A stretch of 64,000 nucleotides of DNA from Rhodanobacter sp. FW104-R8 (GTDB taxonomy: Bacteria; Pseudomonadota; Gammaproteobacteria; Xanthomonadales; Rhodanobacteraceae): positions 1-64,000 of the forward strand of contig NZ_LVJR01000018.1 in the NCBI RefSeq assembly GCF_001617365.1, written 5' to 3'. A model generated the notes under the pieces. That model did not search any database, was not told the origin of the DNA, and saw nothing but the letters and a program-made list of their open reading frames with translations. Position 1 is the first letter of the stretch. Each line of letters starts with the position of its first letter. A program made the position numbers and the translations under genes. Positions 9,581 to 19,039 of this stretch are shown piece by piece.

Positions 9581-12526
9581 ATGCGTGACCCTGCCAACCC
9601 GCTGGCCCTGGCTGCGGCACTGACCCACCGCACCGAACAACTGTGCGTTGGACTGGAACAGGGCATCGCCGACCTCTACGAACTGGTGACGCCGGTGACC
9701 GCCGAGCTGCTGCGCTGGTGGTTCGGCGAGGATGCCTGTCGGTCGCGCGCGTTCAATTTTCACCCCGGCCAGAGGCAGGCGATCCTCAACGTGATCGTGG
9801 CGCACGAAGTGCTGGACAGCCCAAACCTGAAGGACCTGTACCAGCAGGTGTGCGCCGACGCCTTGCTGGTAGGCACACGTCTCGCCGACGTGGCGCAGGG
9901 CAAGCACGGCCACCCGAAGTACTGCCTGAAGATGGCCACCGGCACCGGCAAGACCTGGGTGCTGCAGGCGCTGCTGGTGTGGCAGTTGTTGAACAAGACG
10001 GCGGCACTGGACGAGGGCCGCGACGACCCGCGCTTCACCCGCCGCTTCCTGATCGTGGCGCCGGGGCTGATCGTGTACGAGCGCCTGCTCGATGCGTTCC
10101 TCGGCAAGGAGAACGAAGACAAGAGCCGCGATTTCGCCAGCTCCGACATCGCCAGCTACGCCGAGCTGTTCACCCCGCCGGCGCGGCGCGAGCGGATCGC
10201 GCAGTTCGTACGCGGCAATGTTTGCCAGAAGCAGGAGATCGGCCTGAAGGCCACCGGCAACGGCATGATCGCAATCACCAACTGGCACCTGCTCAGCGAC
10301 GCCGAGGAGGAAGCGGAGCAGGAGGAAACCGAGTGGGTCGACACGCCGGGCATGGTCGCCGATGCGGCCCGCGTGGCCTACGACGTGCTGCCGCTGACGC
10401 CGGGCCGCGCCGCCGGCAACAGCCTCGACATGCTGGACCGGCGCTGGGCACGCGGCAACGTGCTCTCCTATCTCGCCGACCTGCCCGACCTGATGGTATT
10501 CAACGACGAGGCGCACCACATCCACGAGTTGAAGAAGGAAGGCGAGACCACCGAGGTCGAATGGCAGAAGAGCCTGTCGATCATCGCCGCGGGCAAGGGC
10601 CGCCGCTTCGTGCAGATGGATTTTTCCGCCACGCCGTACAACGACGTGGGCGGCGGCAGGAACAAGCGCAAGGTTTACTTCCCGCACATCGTGGTCGATT
10701 TCGACCTGAAGGCGGCGATGCGGCTGGGCCTGGTGAAGTCGCTGGTGCTGGACAAGCGCAAGGAGCTGGGCGCGCTGCCGCTGGATTCACTGGAGTTCAA
10801 GGCCGAGCGCGACGCCGACGGCAACGTGGCGCTTTCCGAAGGCCAGCGCGTGATGCTGCGCGCCGGCCTGCAGAAGCTGCGCAAGCTGGAGGCGGACTTC
10901 GCCCGGCTCGACCCCGACCGCCACCCGAAGATGCTGGTGGTGTGCGAGGACACCAAGGTATCGCCGCTGGTGGCGCAGTTCCTGTGCGACGAGGGCCTGC
11001 ACGACGAGGACGTGCTCACCGTCGATTCCGGCAAGAAGGCGGAGCTCGGCGAGAAGGACTGGGCGCCGCTGCGCCAGCGCCTGTTCAACGTGGACCGGCA
11101 CGCGCAGCCGCGGGCGATCGTCAGCGTGCTGATGCTGCGCGAGGGTTTCGACGTCAACAACATCTGCGTGATCGTGCCGCTGCGTTCCAGCCAGGCGCAG
11201 ATCCTGCTGGAGCAGACCATCGGCCGCGGCCTGCGCCTGATGTGGCGCGACCCGGAATACGCCGACATCAAGCGCGAGAACCGCGAGCGGATCAACCGCG
11301 GCGAGGAGCCGGGCTCGCTGATCGACATTCTCTCGATCGTCGAGCACCCGGCGTTCCAGGGCTTCTACGACGAGCTGATGCGCGAAGGCCTGGTCGGCAC
11401 CACTGGCGACGACGAAGGCAGCAGCACCGGCGACCTGGTCGCCGCCGAGCTGCGCGAGGATTACGAGCTGTATGACTTCGCCATCCCGTTCATCCTTCGC
11501 GAGACCGAGGAGAACGTCGAGCACCTGCCGATCGATATCGCCACGCTGTCGCCGTTCAGCGCGATGAGCCGCGTGAAGCTGGCCGAACTGCTGGGCAAGG
11601 GCGACACCTTCACCTCGCAGGACCTGCAGAGCAGCACGCTGTTCGGCGACTACCGTGTCGACGGCGTGGCGATGAACGTCAGCGGCTACAACGAGCTGTT
11701 GTCGCGGCTGACCCGGCGGGTGAGCCAGGCCTTGAACCACCCGCTGCCGAGGGGCAACAAGATCGCCCCGCACCTGGATCGCCCCTACCTGCAGATGAAC
11801 ACCGCCGCGCTGGCCACCGCGCTGGACGACTATATCCGCGAGCGGCTTTTCGACGAACCCTTCGAGCCGTTCGAGGACGAGGGCTGGCGACTATTGCTGC
11901 TGGATCCGGTGCTCGACCACATCGTGAAGATCTTCGGGCTGGCGCTGGTACGCGCCGAGGAGCACACCACTACCGGCGCCACCGAAGTGCGTCATCGGCA
12001 TCTGTCCGAGGTGAGCAGGCTGATGGTGCGCGAAAGCGCCTCGCTGGAAGTGACCAAGTGCATCTACACGCGCCTGCCGTACCCGACCCGCAGCGGCGGG
12101 CTGGAGCGCGCGTTCATCGAGTGGGCGCAGCTGGATGCCGGCGTGGAGGCGTTCTGCAAGATCAGCGAGAACCGCCACGACTTCGCGCGGCTGCGCTACG
12201 TCAAGGACGACGGCCTGCCCGCGTTCTACATCCCGGATTTCCTGGTGCGCACGGCCGAGGCGATCTACCTGGTCGAGACCAAGGCGCAGCAGCAGGTCAG
12301 CCATCCGAACGTGCAGCGCAAGCTGAAGGCGGCCACCACCTGGTGCGAGCGGATCAACGCGCTGGACGCGGAGCAGCGCGGCGACCGCGTATGGCATTAC
12401 GCGCTGGTCGGCGAGTCGCGGTTTTACGACTGGCGGGAAAAAGGCGCCCGGCTGGGCGAACTGCTGGCGTTCTCGCGCGCACGCGCCGCGCCGACAGCAC
12501 AGTCGCAAGGTGGCCTGGCCCTCTGA
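9581..12526 (+). CDS. res: type III restriction-modification endonuclease subunit Res
   Basis: A 981-residue helicase-nuclease. Walker A ATGTGKTW lies at about residues 122-129, the DEAH-like Walker B DEAHH at about 308-312, motif III FSATPYN at about 350 and the helicase C-terminal motif QTIGRGLRLM at about 545. A PD..ExK nuclease core, PDFLVRTAEAIYLVETK, is at about 884-900. It translocates or slides on DNA and cleaves with Mod. The ATG at 9581 has GGGGAG seven bases upstream; an in-frame ATG at 9566 overlaps that box and is less likely. Confidence 0.93.
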   Translation: MRDPANPLALAAALTHRTEQLCVGLEQGIADLYELVTPVTAELLRWWFGEDACRSRAFNFHPGQRQAILNVIVAHEVLDSPNLKDLYQQVCADALLVGTRLADVAQGKHGHPKYCLKMATGTGKTWVLQALLVWQLLNKTAALDEGRDDPRFTRRFLIVAPGLIVYERLLDAFLGKENEDKSRDFASSDIASYAELFTPPARRERIAQFVRGNVCQKQEIGLKATGNGMIAITNWHLLSDAEEEAEQEETEWVDTPGMVADAARVAYDVLPLTPGRAAGNSLDMLDRRWARGNVLSYLADLPDLMVFNDEAHHIHELKKEGETTEVEWQKSLSIIAAGKGRRFVQMDFSATPYNDVGGGRNKRKVYFPHIVVDFDLKAAMRLGLVKSLVLDKRKELGALPLDSLEFKAERDADGNVALSEGQRVMLRAGLQKLRKLEADFARLDPDRHPKMLVVCEDTKVSPLVAQFLCDEGLHDEDVLTVDSGKKAELGEKDWAPLRQRLFNVDRHAQPRAIVSVLMLREGFDVNNICVIVPLRSSQAQILLEQTIGRGLRLMWRDPEYADIKRENRERINRGEEPGSLIDILSIVEHPAFQGFYDELMREGLVGTTGDDEGSSTGDLVAAELREDYELYDFAIPFILRETEENVEHLPIDIATLSPFSAMSRVKLAELLGKGDTFTSQDLQSSTLFGDYRVDGVAMNVSGYNELLSRLTRRVSQALNHPLPRGNKIAPHLDRPYLQMNTAALATALDDYIRERLFDEPFEPFEDEGWRLLLLDPVLDHIVKIFGLALVRAEEHTTTGATEVRHRHLSEVSRLMVRESASLEVTKCIYTRLPYPTRSGGLERAFIEWAQLDAGVEAFCKISENRHDFARLRYVKDDGLPAFYIPDFLVRTAEAIYLVETKAQQQVSHPNVQRKLKAATTWCERINALDAEQRGDRVWHYALVGESRFYDWREKGARLGELLAFSRARAAPTAQSQGGLAL

Positions 12527-12547
12527 CGCCGTACTCCCGGGGAGGTT

Positions 12548-12660
12548 GCTCCCTCCCCTGCTTGCAGGGGAGGGTTGGGGAGGGGTCGCTCTTGATCTTG
12601 AAGCAGCAGAGCGAAAAGCCCACCCCCTCCCAGCCTCCCCCTGCAAGCAGGGGGAGGAGC
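12548..12660 (+). repeat. REPIN-like paired palindrome (family R1), copy 2
   Basis: A 113-base element: hairpin CCCTCCCCTGC-TT-GCAGGGGAGGG, then GGGGAGGGGTCGCTCTTGATC, a short linker, and the inverse hairpin CCTCCCCCTGC-AA-GCAGGGGGAGG. Its outer ends GCTCC and GGAGC are complementary. It lies between res and the permease gene. It is nearly the same as the copy at 23509-23620. Confidence 0.75.
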
Positions 12661-12801
12661 AAAGGCTTCCTGCTTCGCCTGCAGCAGAGGGAAAAACCGG
12701 AGCCCCAATAGCCCGCATGACTTCCGCGAGATGACACGGGGCGGTCAGTTCTGCAACCATCGGCCTCTTTTCCCGCCTCCGACGCCTCCGCAGGAGCTTC
12801 C

Positions 12802-14466
12802 ATGTCCCAAGCCAGCCAGATCCGCCGCGACGTCGGCCCGTTCGCCCTGATGCTCACGGGCCTGGGCTCCATCATCGGTTCCGGCTGGCTGTTCGGCGCG
12901 TGGAACGCGGCCAAGCTGGCCGGCCCCGGCGCGATCTGGGCGTGGGTGCTCGGCGCGGCGATCATCATGGCGATCGCGCTGACCTACGCCGAGCTGGGTG
13001 CGATGTTCCCCGAGTCCGGCGGCATGGTGCGCTACGGCCACTACTCGCACGGTTCGCTGGTCGGCTTCATCGCGGCGTGGGCGAACTGGATCGCGATCGT
13101 CTCGGTGATCCCGGTCGAGGCCGAGGCCTCGGTGCAGTACATGGCCGGCTGGAAGTGGCAGTGGGCGCAGGACCTGTACCGCCACGTTCCCGGCGGCCAC
13201 GGCGAGTTGTCCCACGCCGGGCTGGCGATCGCGGCGGTGCTGGTGATCGTGTACTTCCTGCTGAACTTCTGGAGCGTGAAGCTGTTCGCCCGCTCCAACA
13301 CCGCGATCACCCTGTTCAAGCTGGTGGTGCCCGCCGCCACCGGCATCGCGCTGATCGCCAGCGGCTTCCACCCGGAAAACTTCTCGGTGGGCGCGCACGG
13401 CGGCGCGCACGAGACGGATTTCTCGGCGATCCTCACCGCGGTGGCCACCGCCGGCATCGTGTTCAGCTTCAACGGCTTCCAGAGCCCGGTGAACCTGGCC
13501 GGCGAGGCACGCAACCCGGGCCGCAGCATTCCGTTCGCGATCGTCGGCTCGATCCTGCTGGCCACCGTGGTCTACGTGATCCTGCAGGTCGCCTATATCG
13601 GCGCGGTGCCGCGCGAGATGCTGGCCACGGCCGGCTGGCACGGCATCGACTTCAGCTCGCCGTTCGCGCAGCTGGCGGTGCTGGTCAACCTGAACTGGCT
13701 GGCGATCCTGCTCTACGCCGATGCCTTCGTCAGCCCCAGCGGCACCGGCATGACCTATACCGCCACCACCGCGCGGATGATCTACGGCATGGAGCGCAAC
13801 GGCACCATGCCGAAGATCTTCGGCAGCGTGCACCCGAAGTGGGGCGTGCCGCGCCCGGCGATGTGGCTGAACCTGGTGGTGTCGTTCCTGTTCCTGTTCT
13901 TCTTCCGCGGCTGGGGCACGCTGGCGGCGGTGATCTCGGTGGCCACGATCATCTCCTACCTGACCGGCCCGGTCAGCGTGATGACCCTGCGCCGCACCGC
14001 ACCCGGGCTGCACCGCCCGTTCCGCCTGCTCGGCCTGCCGGTGCTGGCCGGCATCGCCTTCGTCATGTCGACCGAGCTGCTGTACTGGGCGAAGTGGCCG
14101 CTGACCGGCGAGATCATCCTGCTGATGGCGGTGGCGCTGCCGGTGTACCTGTACTACCAGGCGAAGAGCGGCTGGCACGACTTCGGCCGGCAGATGAACG
14201 GCGCCTCGTGGCTGGTGTGCTACCTGCCCGCGCTGGCCTTCGTCTCGTGGATCGGCAGCACGATGTTCGGCGGCAAGGGCTACCTGCCCTACGGCTGGGA
14301 CCTGCTGCTGGTCGGCGTGGTCGGCCTGGTGTTCTACCTGTGGGGCGTGCGGTGCGGCTGGCGCACGCCGTCGGTGGAGGCGGCGGAACTGGAGGCAAGG
14401 GTCGATCCGCACGCGCCGCTGGTGCCGCCTGACGAAGAGACCGCCGAGCGCGTCACCGGGCGCTGA
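12802..14466 (+). CDS. APC family amino acid permease
   Basis: A 554-residue inner-membrane transporter with about twelve hydrophobic segments. The first helix carries GLGSIIGSGWLFG, the APC-superfamily substrate and ion-site motif, and the helix near residue 225 has FSFNGFQSPVNLAGEARNPG, typical of the family. The substrate cannot be read from the sequence; acidic amino acid:proton symporters are the nearest in overall look. Only a strong terminator follows, so it is a single-gene unit. GGAGC upstream of the ATG is the ribosome binding site. Confidence 0.88.
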   Translation: MSQASQIRRDVGPFALMLTGLGSIIGSGWLFGAWNAAKLAGPGAIWAWVLGAAIIMAIALTYAELGAMFPESGGMVRYGHYSHGSLVGFIAAWANWIAIVSVIPVEAEASVQYMAGWKWQWAQDLYRHVPGGHGELSHAGLAIAAVLVIVYFLLNFWSVKLFARSNTAITLFKLVVPAATGIALIASGFHPENFSVGAHGGAHETDFSAILTAVATAGIVFSFNGFQSPVNLAGEARNPGRSIPFAIVGSILLATVVYVILQVAYIGAVPREMLATAGWHGIDFSSPFAQLAVLVNLNWLAILLYADAFVSPSGTGMTYTATTARMIYGMERNGTMPKIFGSVHPKWGVPRPAMWLNLVVSFLFLFFFRGWGTLAAVISVATIISYLTGPVSVMTLRRTAPGLHRPFRLLGLPVLAGIAFVMSTELLYWAKWPLTGEIILLMAVALPVYLYYQAKSGWHDFGRQMNGASWLVCYLPALAFVSWIGSTMFGGKGYLPYGWDLLLVGVVGLVFYLWGVRCGWRTPSVEAAELEARVDPHAPLVPPDEETAERVTGR

Positions 14467-14490
14467 GCCGCCCTACCCGGCTCCATGGAA

Positions 14491-14516
14491 CGCGCGGCGA
14501 CCAGCCGCGCGTTTTT
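14491..14516 (+). terminator. intrinsic terminator after the APC permease
   Basis: Perfect 8-base stem CGCGCGGC / GCCGCGCG with loop GACCA, followed by TTTTT. It is 24 bases past the permease stop and points away from it. The convergent gene ends at 14521 but gets no T-run on its strand. Confidence 0.88.
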
Positions 14517-14520
14517 GTTT

Positions 14521-16107
14521 TCAGCAAGCGGCCGCCCGCCCACGACCGCCCAGCGACAACAGCACCAGCACGATCGCCAGCACCCCGTAGGCGCCGGCGA
14601 ACTGCCACACGATGCCGCGCGAGGCGGCGTCGAGCAGCCACGGCAGGTAGATGCCGCCGGACGGTTCGACCGAGTGGATCACGCCGAACAGGCTGAGCGC
14701 CCCGCCGAGCAGCAGGATCAGTGCGGCGCGCCGCGGGCGATGGTCGATCAGCGCCACCACGAAACTGGCCCAGACCATCGCGGTGATGATGAAGCCGTTG
14801 CCCAGCACGGTGATCACCGCCAGCTCGGAGATGCCGTGCGTGCCGTCGTTGAACAGCCGGGTGAAATGTTCGGGCGAGACATAGGTCGGGTCGCTCAGCT
14901 TGATCGTGAGCATCCGCGCGATCGCCGGAAAGAAACTGAACACCACCGCCGCCGCGTAGCGCATCGGCGTCGCCTCGAAGGCCTGCACGGTGATGCCGAT
15001 CGCCACGAACACCAGGATAGGCGCCAGCACCGGCAGCGGCACCAGCTCGACCAGGTTCGACAGATAGCCGAACACGCCGCCCAGCCCGATCACGATGCCG
15101 GTGAGCAGGGTGTAGCCGCTGCGCGCGCCCATCGCCTTGTACGACGGCTGGCCGATGTACGGCGTGGTCTGCGCCACGCCGCCGCAGAAGCCGGCCGCCA
15201 GCGTCGCCAGCGCCTCGACCAGCAGGATGTCGCGGGTGGAGTAATCATCGCCGGCCGCACGCGCGCTCTCGGTGACGTTGATGCCGCCCACCACCATCAG
15301 CAGGCCGAACGGCAGGATCAGCGGCAGGTACGGCACGATGTACGCAAGCCCCTCCACCCACTGCAGGGTCGGCCACGGCAGCGCGAAACGCCATTGCCAC
15401 GCTGCCGGCGCGTGGTAGCCCGCACCCAGCCAGCCCAGCGGGCCGAGCCCGTAGTACAGCAGCGCGCCGAGCACGAACGCCACCAGCACACCGGGCAGTC
15501 CGAACGGCATCCGCGCGTGCGCCACCAGCGCGTACAGCACCACGCCGAGGCCGGCGAACCCCACCACCGGCAGCTTGAGGATCTCCACCAGCGGCAGGAA
15601 GCCCATCAGCACCAGTGCGATGCCGGCGATCGAACCGAGCAGGCCGGCGCGCGGCACGTGCCGCTGCACCATCGCGCCGAAGAACGACAGCACGAACTTC
15701 AGCACGCCCATCACCACCAGCGAGGCCATGCCCAGCTGCCAGGTGGCGATCGCCGCGGCGTGTTCGTCCATACCGCCCTGCCTGAAGCCGAGGAAGGCCG
15801 GGCCGAGCACCAGCAGCGCCATGCCGATGCTGGTGGGCGCATCCAGCCCCAGCGGCATCGCAGTGACGTTGTCACTGCCGCGGCGCCGGGCCAGCCGGCG
15901 CGCCATCACGGTATAGGCGAGGTTGCCCAGCAGCACGCCCAGCGCGGTGCCCGGAAACATGCGCAGGAACACGATGTCCGCGGGAAAGCCGAACAGGCCG
16001 ATCAGCGCCGCCGCGAGGAAGCCCATGATGGACAGGTTGTCCACCACCAGGCCGAGGAAGCCGTTGATGTCGCCGGGAGCGAGCCAGCGACGGATGGAGG
16101 TATTCAC
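14521..16107 (-). CDS. NCS2/AzgA-like permease
   Basis: A 528-residue membrane protein with about twelve to fourteen hydrophobic segments. It has NVTAMPLGLDAPTS and the second half-site ESARAAGDDYSTRDILLVEALATLAAGFCGG, then TTPYIGQPSYKAMGARSGYT. The latter is the pattern of nucleobase (NCS2/AzgA) and related xanthine/uracil permeases. The exact substrate is not deducible, and some relatives are annotated only as xanthine/uracil/vitamin C permease family. It is transcribed alone, convergent with the APC permease. Confidence 0.75.
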   Translation of the reverse strand: MNTSIRRWLAPGDINGFLGLVVDNLSIMGFLAAALIGLFGFPADIVFLRMFPGTALGVLLGNLAYTVMARRLARRRGSDNVTAMPLGLDAPTSIGMALLVLGPAFLGFRQGGMDEHAAAIATWQLGMASLVVMGVLKFVLSFFGAMVQRHVPRAGLLGSIAGIALVLMGFLPLVEILKLPVVGFAGLGVVLYALVAHARMPFGLPGVLVAFVLGALLYYGLGPLGWLGAGYHAPAAWQWRFALPWPTLQWVEGLAYIVPYLPLILPFGLLMVVGGINVTESARAAGDDYSTRDILLVEALATLAAGFCGGVAQTTPYIGQPSYKAMGARSGYTLLTGIVIGLGGVFGYLSNLVELVPLPVLAPILVFVAIGITVQAFEATPMRYAAAVVFSFFPAIARMLTIKLSDPTYVSPEHFTRLFNDGTHGISELAVITVLGNGFIITAMVWASFVVALIDHRPRRAALILLLGGALSLFGVIHSVEPSGGIYLPWLLDAASRGIVWQFAGAYGVLAIVLVLLSLGGRGRAAAC

Positions 16108-16731
16108 GCGCAGGATCTACCTGGGTTCGGAAAAAAAGAGGGGTCGGCACTTGCGTGGAATGATACTTCCGTCGGCTGCATCACCTGCGGCACTGGCTGG
16201 TCGCCATCGACGTGACTCGCAGGCATTTCAATCGGACGAGACCGAAGCCGTTGCTGATCGCCGACATATCTGGGCAGGGTTGTTCGAAATTCCCTGGAGC
16301 GCACGATCAAGCCGCCTTGCTTCTCTCCGACCTGCGGGATGATCCGCTGAAGCTGCACACCCGCATCACATTCGTTCACGTACTTTGATCGCAAGCGCTT
16401 GAGCGCCCCGTCCACAACCGCGATTGATCGTGTGGGCTGCGACACCTTCCACCCCGTGTTGTCGGAAGAGCGATTGATGGTCACATCAAACGCCGGCAAC
16501 AGTAGCCAGAAAATATTCATCTGGACGGTCAAAGCCACCGAAATCCGGCAGATGTTTGCGTGCGCCAAAAAGACGCTGGCCTGAACGGTCCAAACAGCGT
16601 CGATCACCATACCAGCCTGTTTATCTCCTGGGTGTCACGCCAAGCGGGGACTCACGAGCATTTGGTGCGTCCGCACACCCCGCGGGCAATGCACCGCCAC
16701 GACACTGCTCGAAATCCCGAAGGGGACACCC
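16108..16731. other. 624-base stretch without a supported gene
   Basis: Base composition is more mixed than the neighbours and all six frames are short or of random-looking amino-acid content. The longest candidate is a 168-codon minus-strand frame (16610-16104) that runs into the permease start and has no family pattern I recognise. It could be an eroded mobile element or a long leader for the autotransporter. I see no terminal inverted repeats. Confidence 0.4.
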
Positions 16732-18864
16732 ATGAAAAAAACTCTCTTGATTCCCGTCCTTGGCTCTGCCATGGCGGCCTGGTTGCCATTGACGGTGGCA
16801 CGTGAGGTTGTCGTCCTGCCTGGCGTCGTCAGTCCAGTCGGCGTGGCGAGTGGTGTCGATACACGGGGCCCGGGAACCCTCACCGTTGGCAACCAGAACA
16901 TCAACACCGGGAATGATGCTGGTGGCGCCATCACAACCGACGCTGCCAATACGGCGAATATCGTCTTCAACGGCACCTCGATAGTGACCGGATTCGTCGG
17001 CAAGACCGGAACCACCTTCCTTGGCATCGCCGCCGGCGCCAACGGAAACACGGTGACCTTTACCGCTCCGGTTTTCTCGACGACGTTCTCGGTTTCCGGT
17101 ACCGGCACCGTCAATTTCAATGGCGGCTTCACCAGCAATACGGGTTCGACCATGGATTTTGCCGGCGACGGCCGCATCAATGTGGGACCCGGCCAAACCG
17201 TCAAGGCCGCCATAACCAACTCGGCCGGGGCGCATACCGGCACACTGACGCTCAATGGCAACAGCATCCTGGATGGTGCTGTCGGCGCGGCGAGCGGACT
17301 GAAGCAGATCAACGTCGGCGGCGGCAATGCGCTGATCACCGGTCAGGCCAACGCCGCGGCCTTCACACTCGGCACCAACACCTTGAATGTAGCCGGTGCG
17401 CTGGCCATTCCGGTGGCGGGAACCATCAATACGACCATTTTCAGTCAATCGCTGTACGGGAAAATAGTGCCGGTAGGCGCCGCGACCATCGGCAATGCCC
17501 TGCAAGTCAACGTGACCGTCACCGGACCCATTGCCAACGGGACCAGTTATAACATTGTCGACGCGACCAGCGGCACGAACGGAAGTACCGTCACCGCGAC
17601 AAGCAATACTCCGCGCTACCTGTTTTCGGCGGCACCCACCACGAACGGCTTGGTGAAAATCACCACGACGCAGATACCCCTCGCGGACGTGGTGGCTCCA
17701 GTGGTCGTTCCGGCCGCGCCCGTCATTATCCCGATCATCGCGCCGGTCATCGATGCGTTGCCGTTGACTCCGAATACGGCACCGCTTTTGACCGCGATTA
17801 CGCTGCTGCCGACGGCACCCGCCGTGGCCAATGCACTGGTGCAACTTGCCCCGGGAACGGCCGGCACCGCAGCACCGCAGGTGAGTTACCGGGTCACCCA
17901 GCAGTTCCAGAACCTGTGGGCCTCCCATCTCGAGGAAGGTCAGGACAAATGTGGCCAGAACGGGCAGCCCCATCGACAGAACATGCCTCAAGGAGAGGCG
18001 GCCGCGGCTTGCCAATACAACGATACGCGCGCGCGCTGGTGGGGAGCCGCCTTTGGCTATTTTGGCAAACAGCGCAACACGCAGGGAATTGAGGGATACA
18101 GCTCCGACAGTTACGGCGCCATGGTCGCATATGAAACACCGCTCAGCGAAACCACCCGTGCAGGTTTTGGCGTCAGATACGCTCGGTCGGTAGTCGACGG
18201 CAACAACTCCGGCAGCCACGGCACCATCAAGTCCTACCAGGCCACGGCCTACCTGGGTTATGCGCCAGGGCCCTGGTTCGCCAATGTCAGCCTCGTGTAT
18301 GGACTGGACGATTATTCGGGTTCGCGTCGCGTCTCGTTTCCCGGTGTCGAGAAAACCGCGTCAGCCGATTACAACAGCCACCAATACACTGCCTTTGGTA
18401 CCACGGGCTATCACTTCTATGTCGGCGACGGCCAGACCGTCATCACGCCGATCGCAACGCTTCAATACACCCGCATGCTTGTCCCTGCCTATGCGGAGAC
18501 AGGCGGGGGCACGATCAATCTGAAGGTCAACGCCCATGACTACGACTTCGTGCAATCGGGCCTCGGGGTAAAGATCGCTCGCAACATTGCCCTTTCCGAT
18601 ACACAGACGCTGCGTCCCGAGCTGCATGTCAACTGGCTGCATTCTTTCAGCGGCGGAACCATGAACAACACGGCAGCCTTCGTGAGCGGCGGCCCCACCT
18701 TCACCGCCACCGGATTGAAGCCGGAGAGGAACACCTACGACGTGGGCGTCGGCGTGGTACTTGCCAGCGGCAAGAAATGGTCGCTTGAAGGCGCTTACGA
18801 TTACCAATGGAGTCACGGCTACAAGGCGAATCAGGCAATGCTGAAAGCCATCCTGTACTTGTAG
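16732..18864 (+). CDS. autotransporter outer-membrane protein (type Va secretion)
   Basis: A 710-residue protein. Residues 1-23 are a signal peptide (MKKTLLIPVLGSAMAAW). The passenger, about 24-310, is rich in Gly, Asn, Thr and Ser with repeated beta-strand patterns such as NTVTFTAPVF and GTGTVNFNGGF, as in a beta-helix. A Pro/Val/Ala-rich linker (about 320-360) precedes a C-terminal beta-barrel from about residue 430. The barrel has alternating aromatic strands and ends in AILYL, with a terminal hydrophobic residue as required by the BAM complex. Base composition is less GC-rich than its neighbours, which suggests transfer. The passenger's role is unknown. Confidence 0.82.
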   Translation: MKKTLLIPVLGSAMAAWLPLTVAREVVVLPGVVSPVGVASGVDTRGPGTLTVGNQNINTGNDAGGAITTDAANTANIVFNGTSIVTGFVGKTGTTFLGIAAGANGNTVTFTAPVFSTTFSVSGTGTVNFNGGFTSNTGSTMDFAGDGRINVGPGQTVKAAITNSAGAHTGTLTLNGNSILDGAVGAASGLKQINVGGGNALITGQANAAAFTLGTNTLNVAGALAIPVAGTINTTIFSQSLYGKIVPVGAATIGNALQVNVTVTGPIANGTSYNIVDATSGTNGSTVTATSNTPRYLFSAAPTTNGLVKITTTQIPLADVVAPVVVPAAPVIIPIIAPVIDALPLTPNTAPLLTAITLLPTAPAVANALVQLAPGTAGTAAPQVSYRVTQQFQNLWASHLEEGQDKCGQNGQPHRQNMPQGEAAAACQYNDTRARWWGAAFGYFGKQRNTQGIEGYSSDSYGAMVAYETPLSETTRAGFGVRYARSVVDGNNSGSHGTIKSYQATAYLGYAPGPWFANVSLVYGLDDYSGSRRVSFPGVEKTASADYNSHQYTAFGTTGYHFYVGDGQTVITPIATLQYTRMLVPAYAETGGGTINLKVNAHDYDFVQSGLGVKIARNIALSDTQTLRPELHVNWLHSFSGGTMNNTAAFVSGGPTFTATGLKPERNTYDVGVGVVLASGKKWSLEGAYDYQWSHGYKANQAMLKAILYL

Positions 18865-18939
18865 CCGACCTAGCCCTCGCAGGCTGTTGCCGTCTTTGCA
18901 TGCTCCACCAAGGCAGCAACCCGCTCCCTGTCGGTTGCT

Positions 18940-18967
18940 GCGCACACCGCAAGGTGGCGGTGTGCGC
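18940..18967. other. perfect 11-base hairpin between convergent genes
   Basis: GCGCACACCGC / GCGGTGTGCGC with loop AAGGTG. It lies between the ends of the autotransporter gene and hom. Neither strand has a T-run after it, so it would be a weak or Rho-assisted terminator at best. Confidence 0.4.
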
Positions 18968-19039
18968 AAAGAGCCCCGGCATTCAACGCCGTCTCGTTGC
19001 TGGACATCGCTGCGCTCACTCCAACCTGCTGAAGCGCTT

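Noticed and set aside
9496-9666. N-terminal extension of HigB from an ATG at 9666
   Set aside because: It would place the promoter and operator inside the coding sequence; the GTG at 9495 has a ribosome binding site and gives the normal toxin length.
14485-16215. 576-codon plus-strand open frame opposite the NCS2/AzgA-like permease
   Set aside because: Dominated by Arg, Gln and His, typical of antisense frames in GC-rich DNA; the minus strand encodes a clear membrane transporter.
16104-16610. 168-codon minus-strand open frame in the gap before the autotransporter
   Set aside because: No family pattern, no ribosome binding site, and it overlaps the permease start in another frame; kept only as part of the unexplained stretch.
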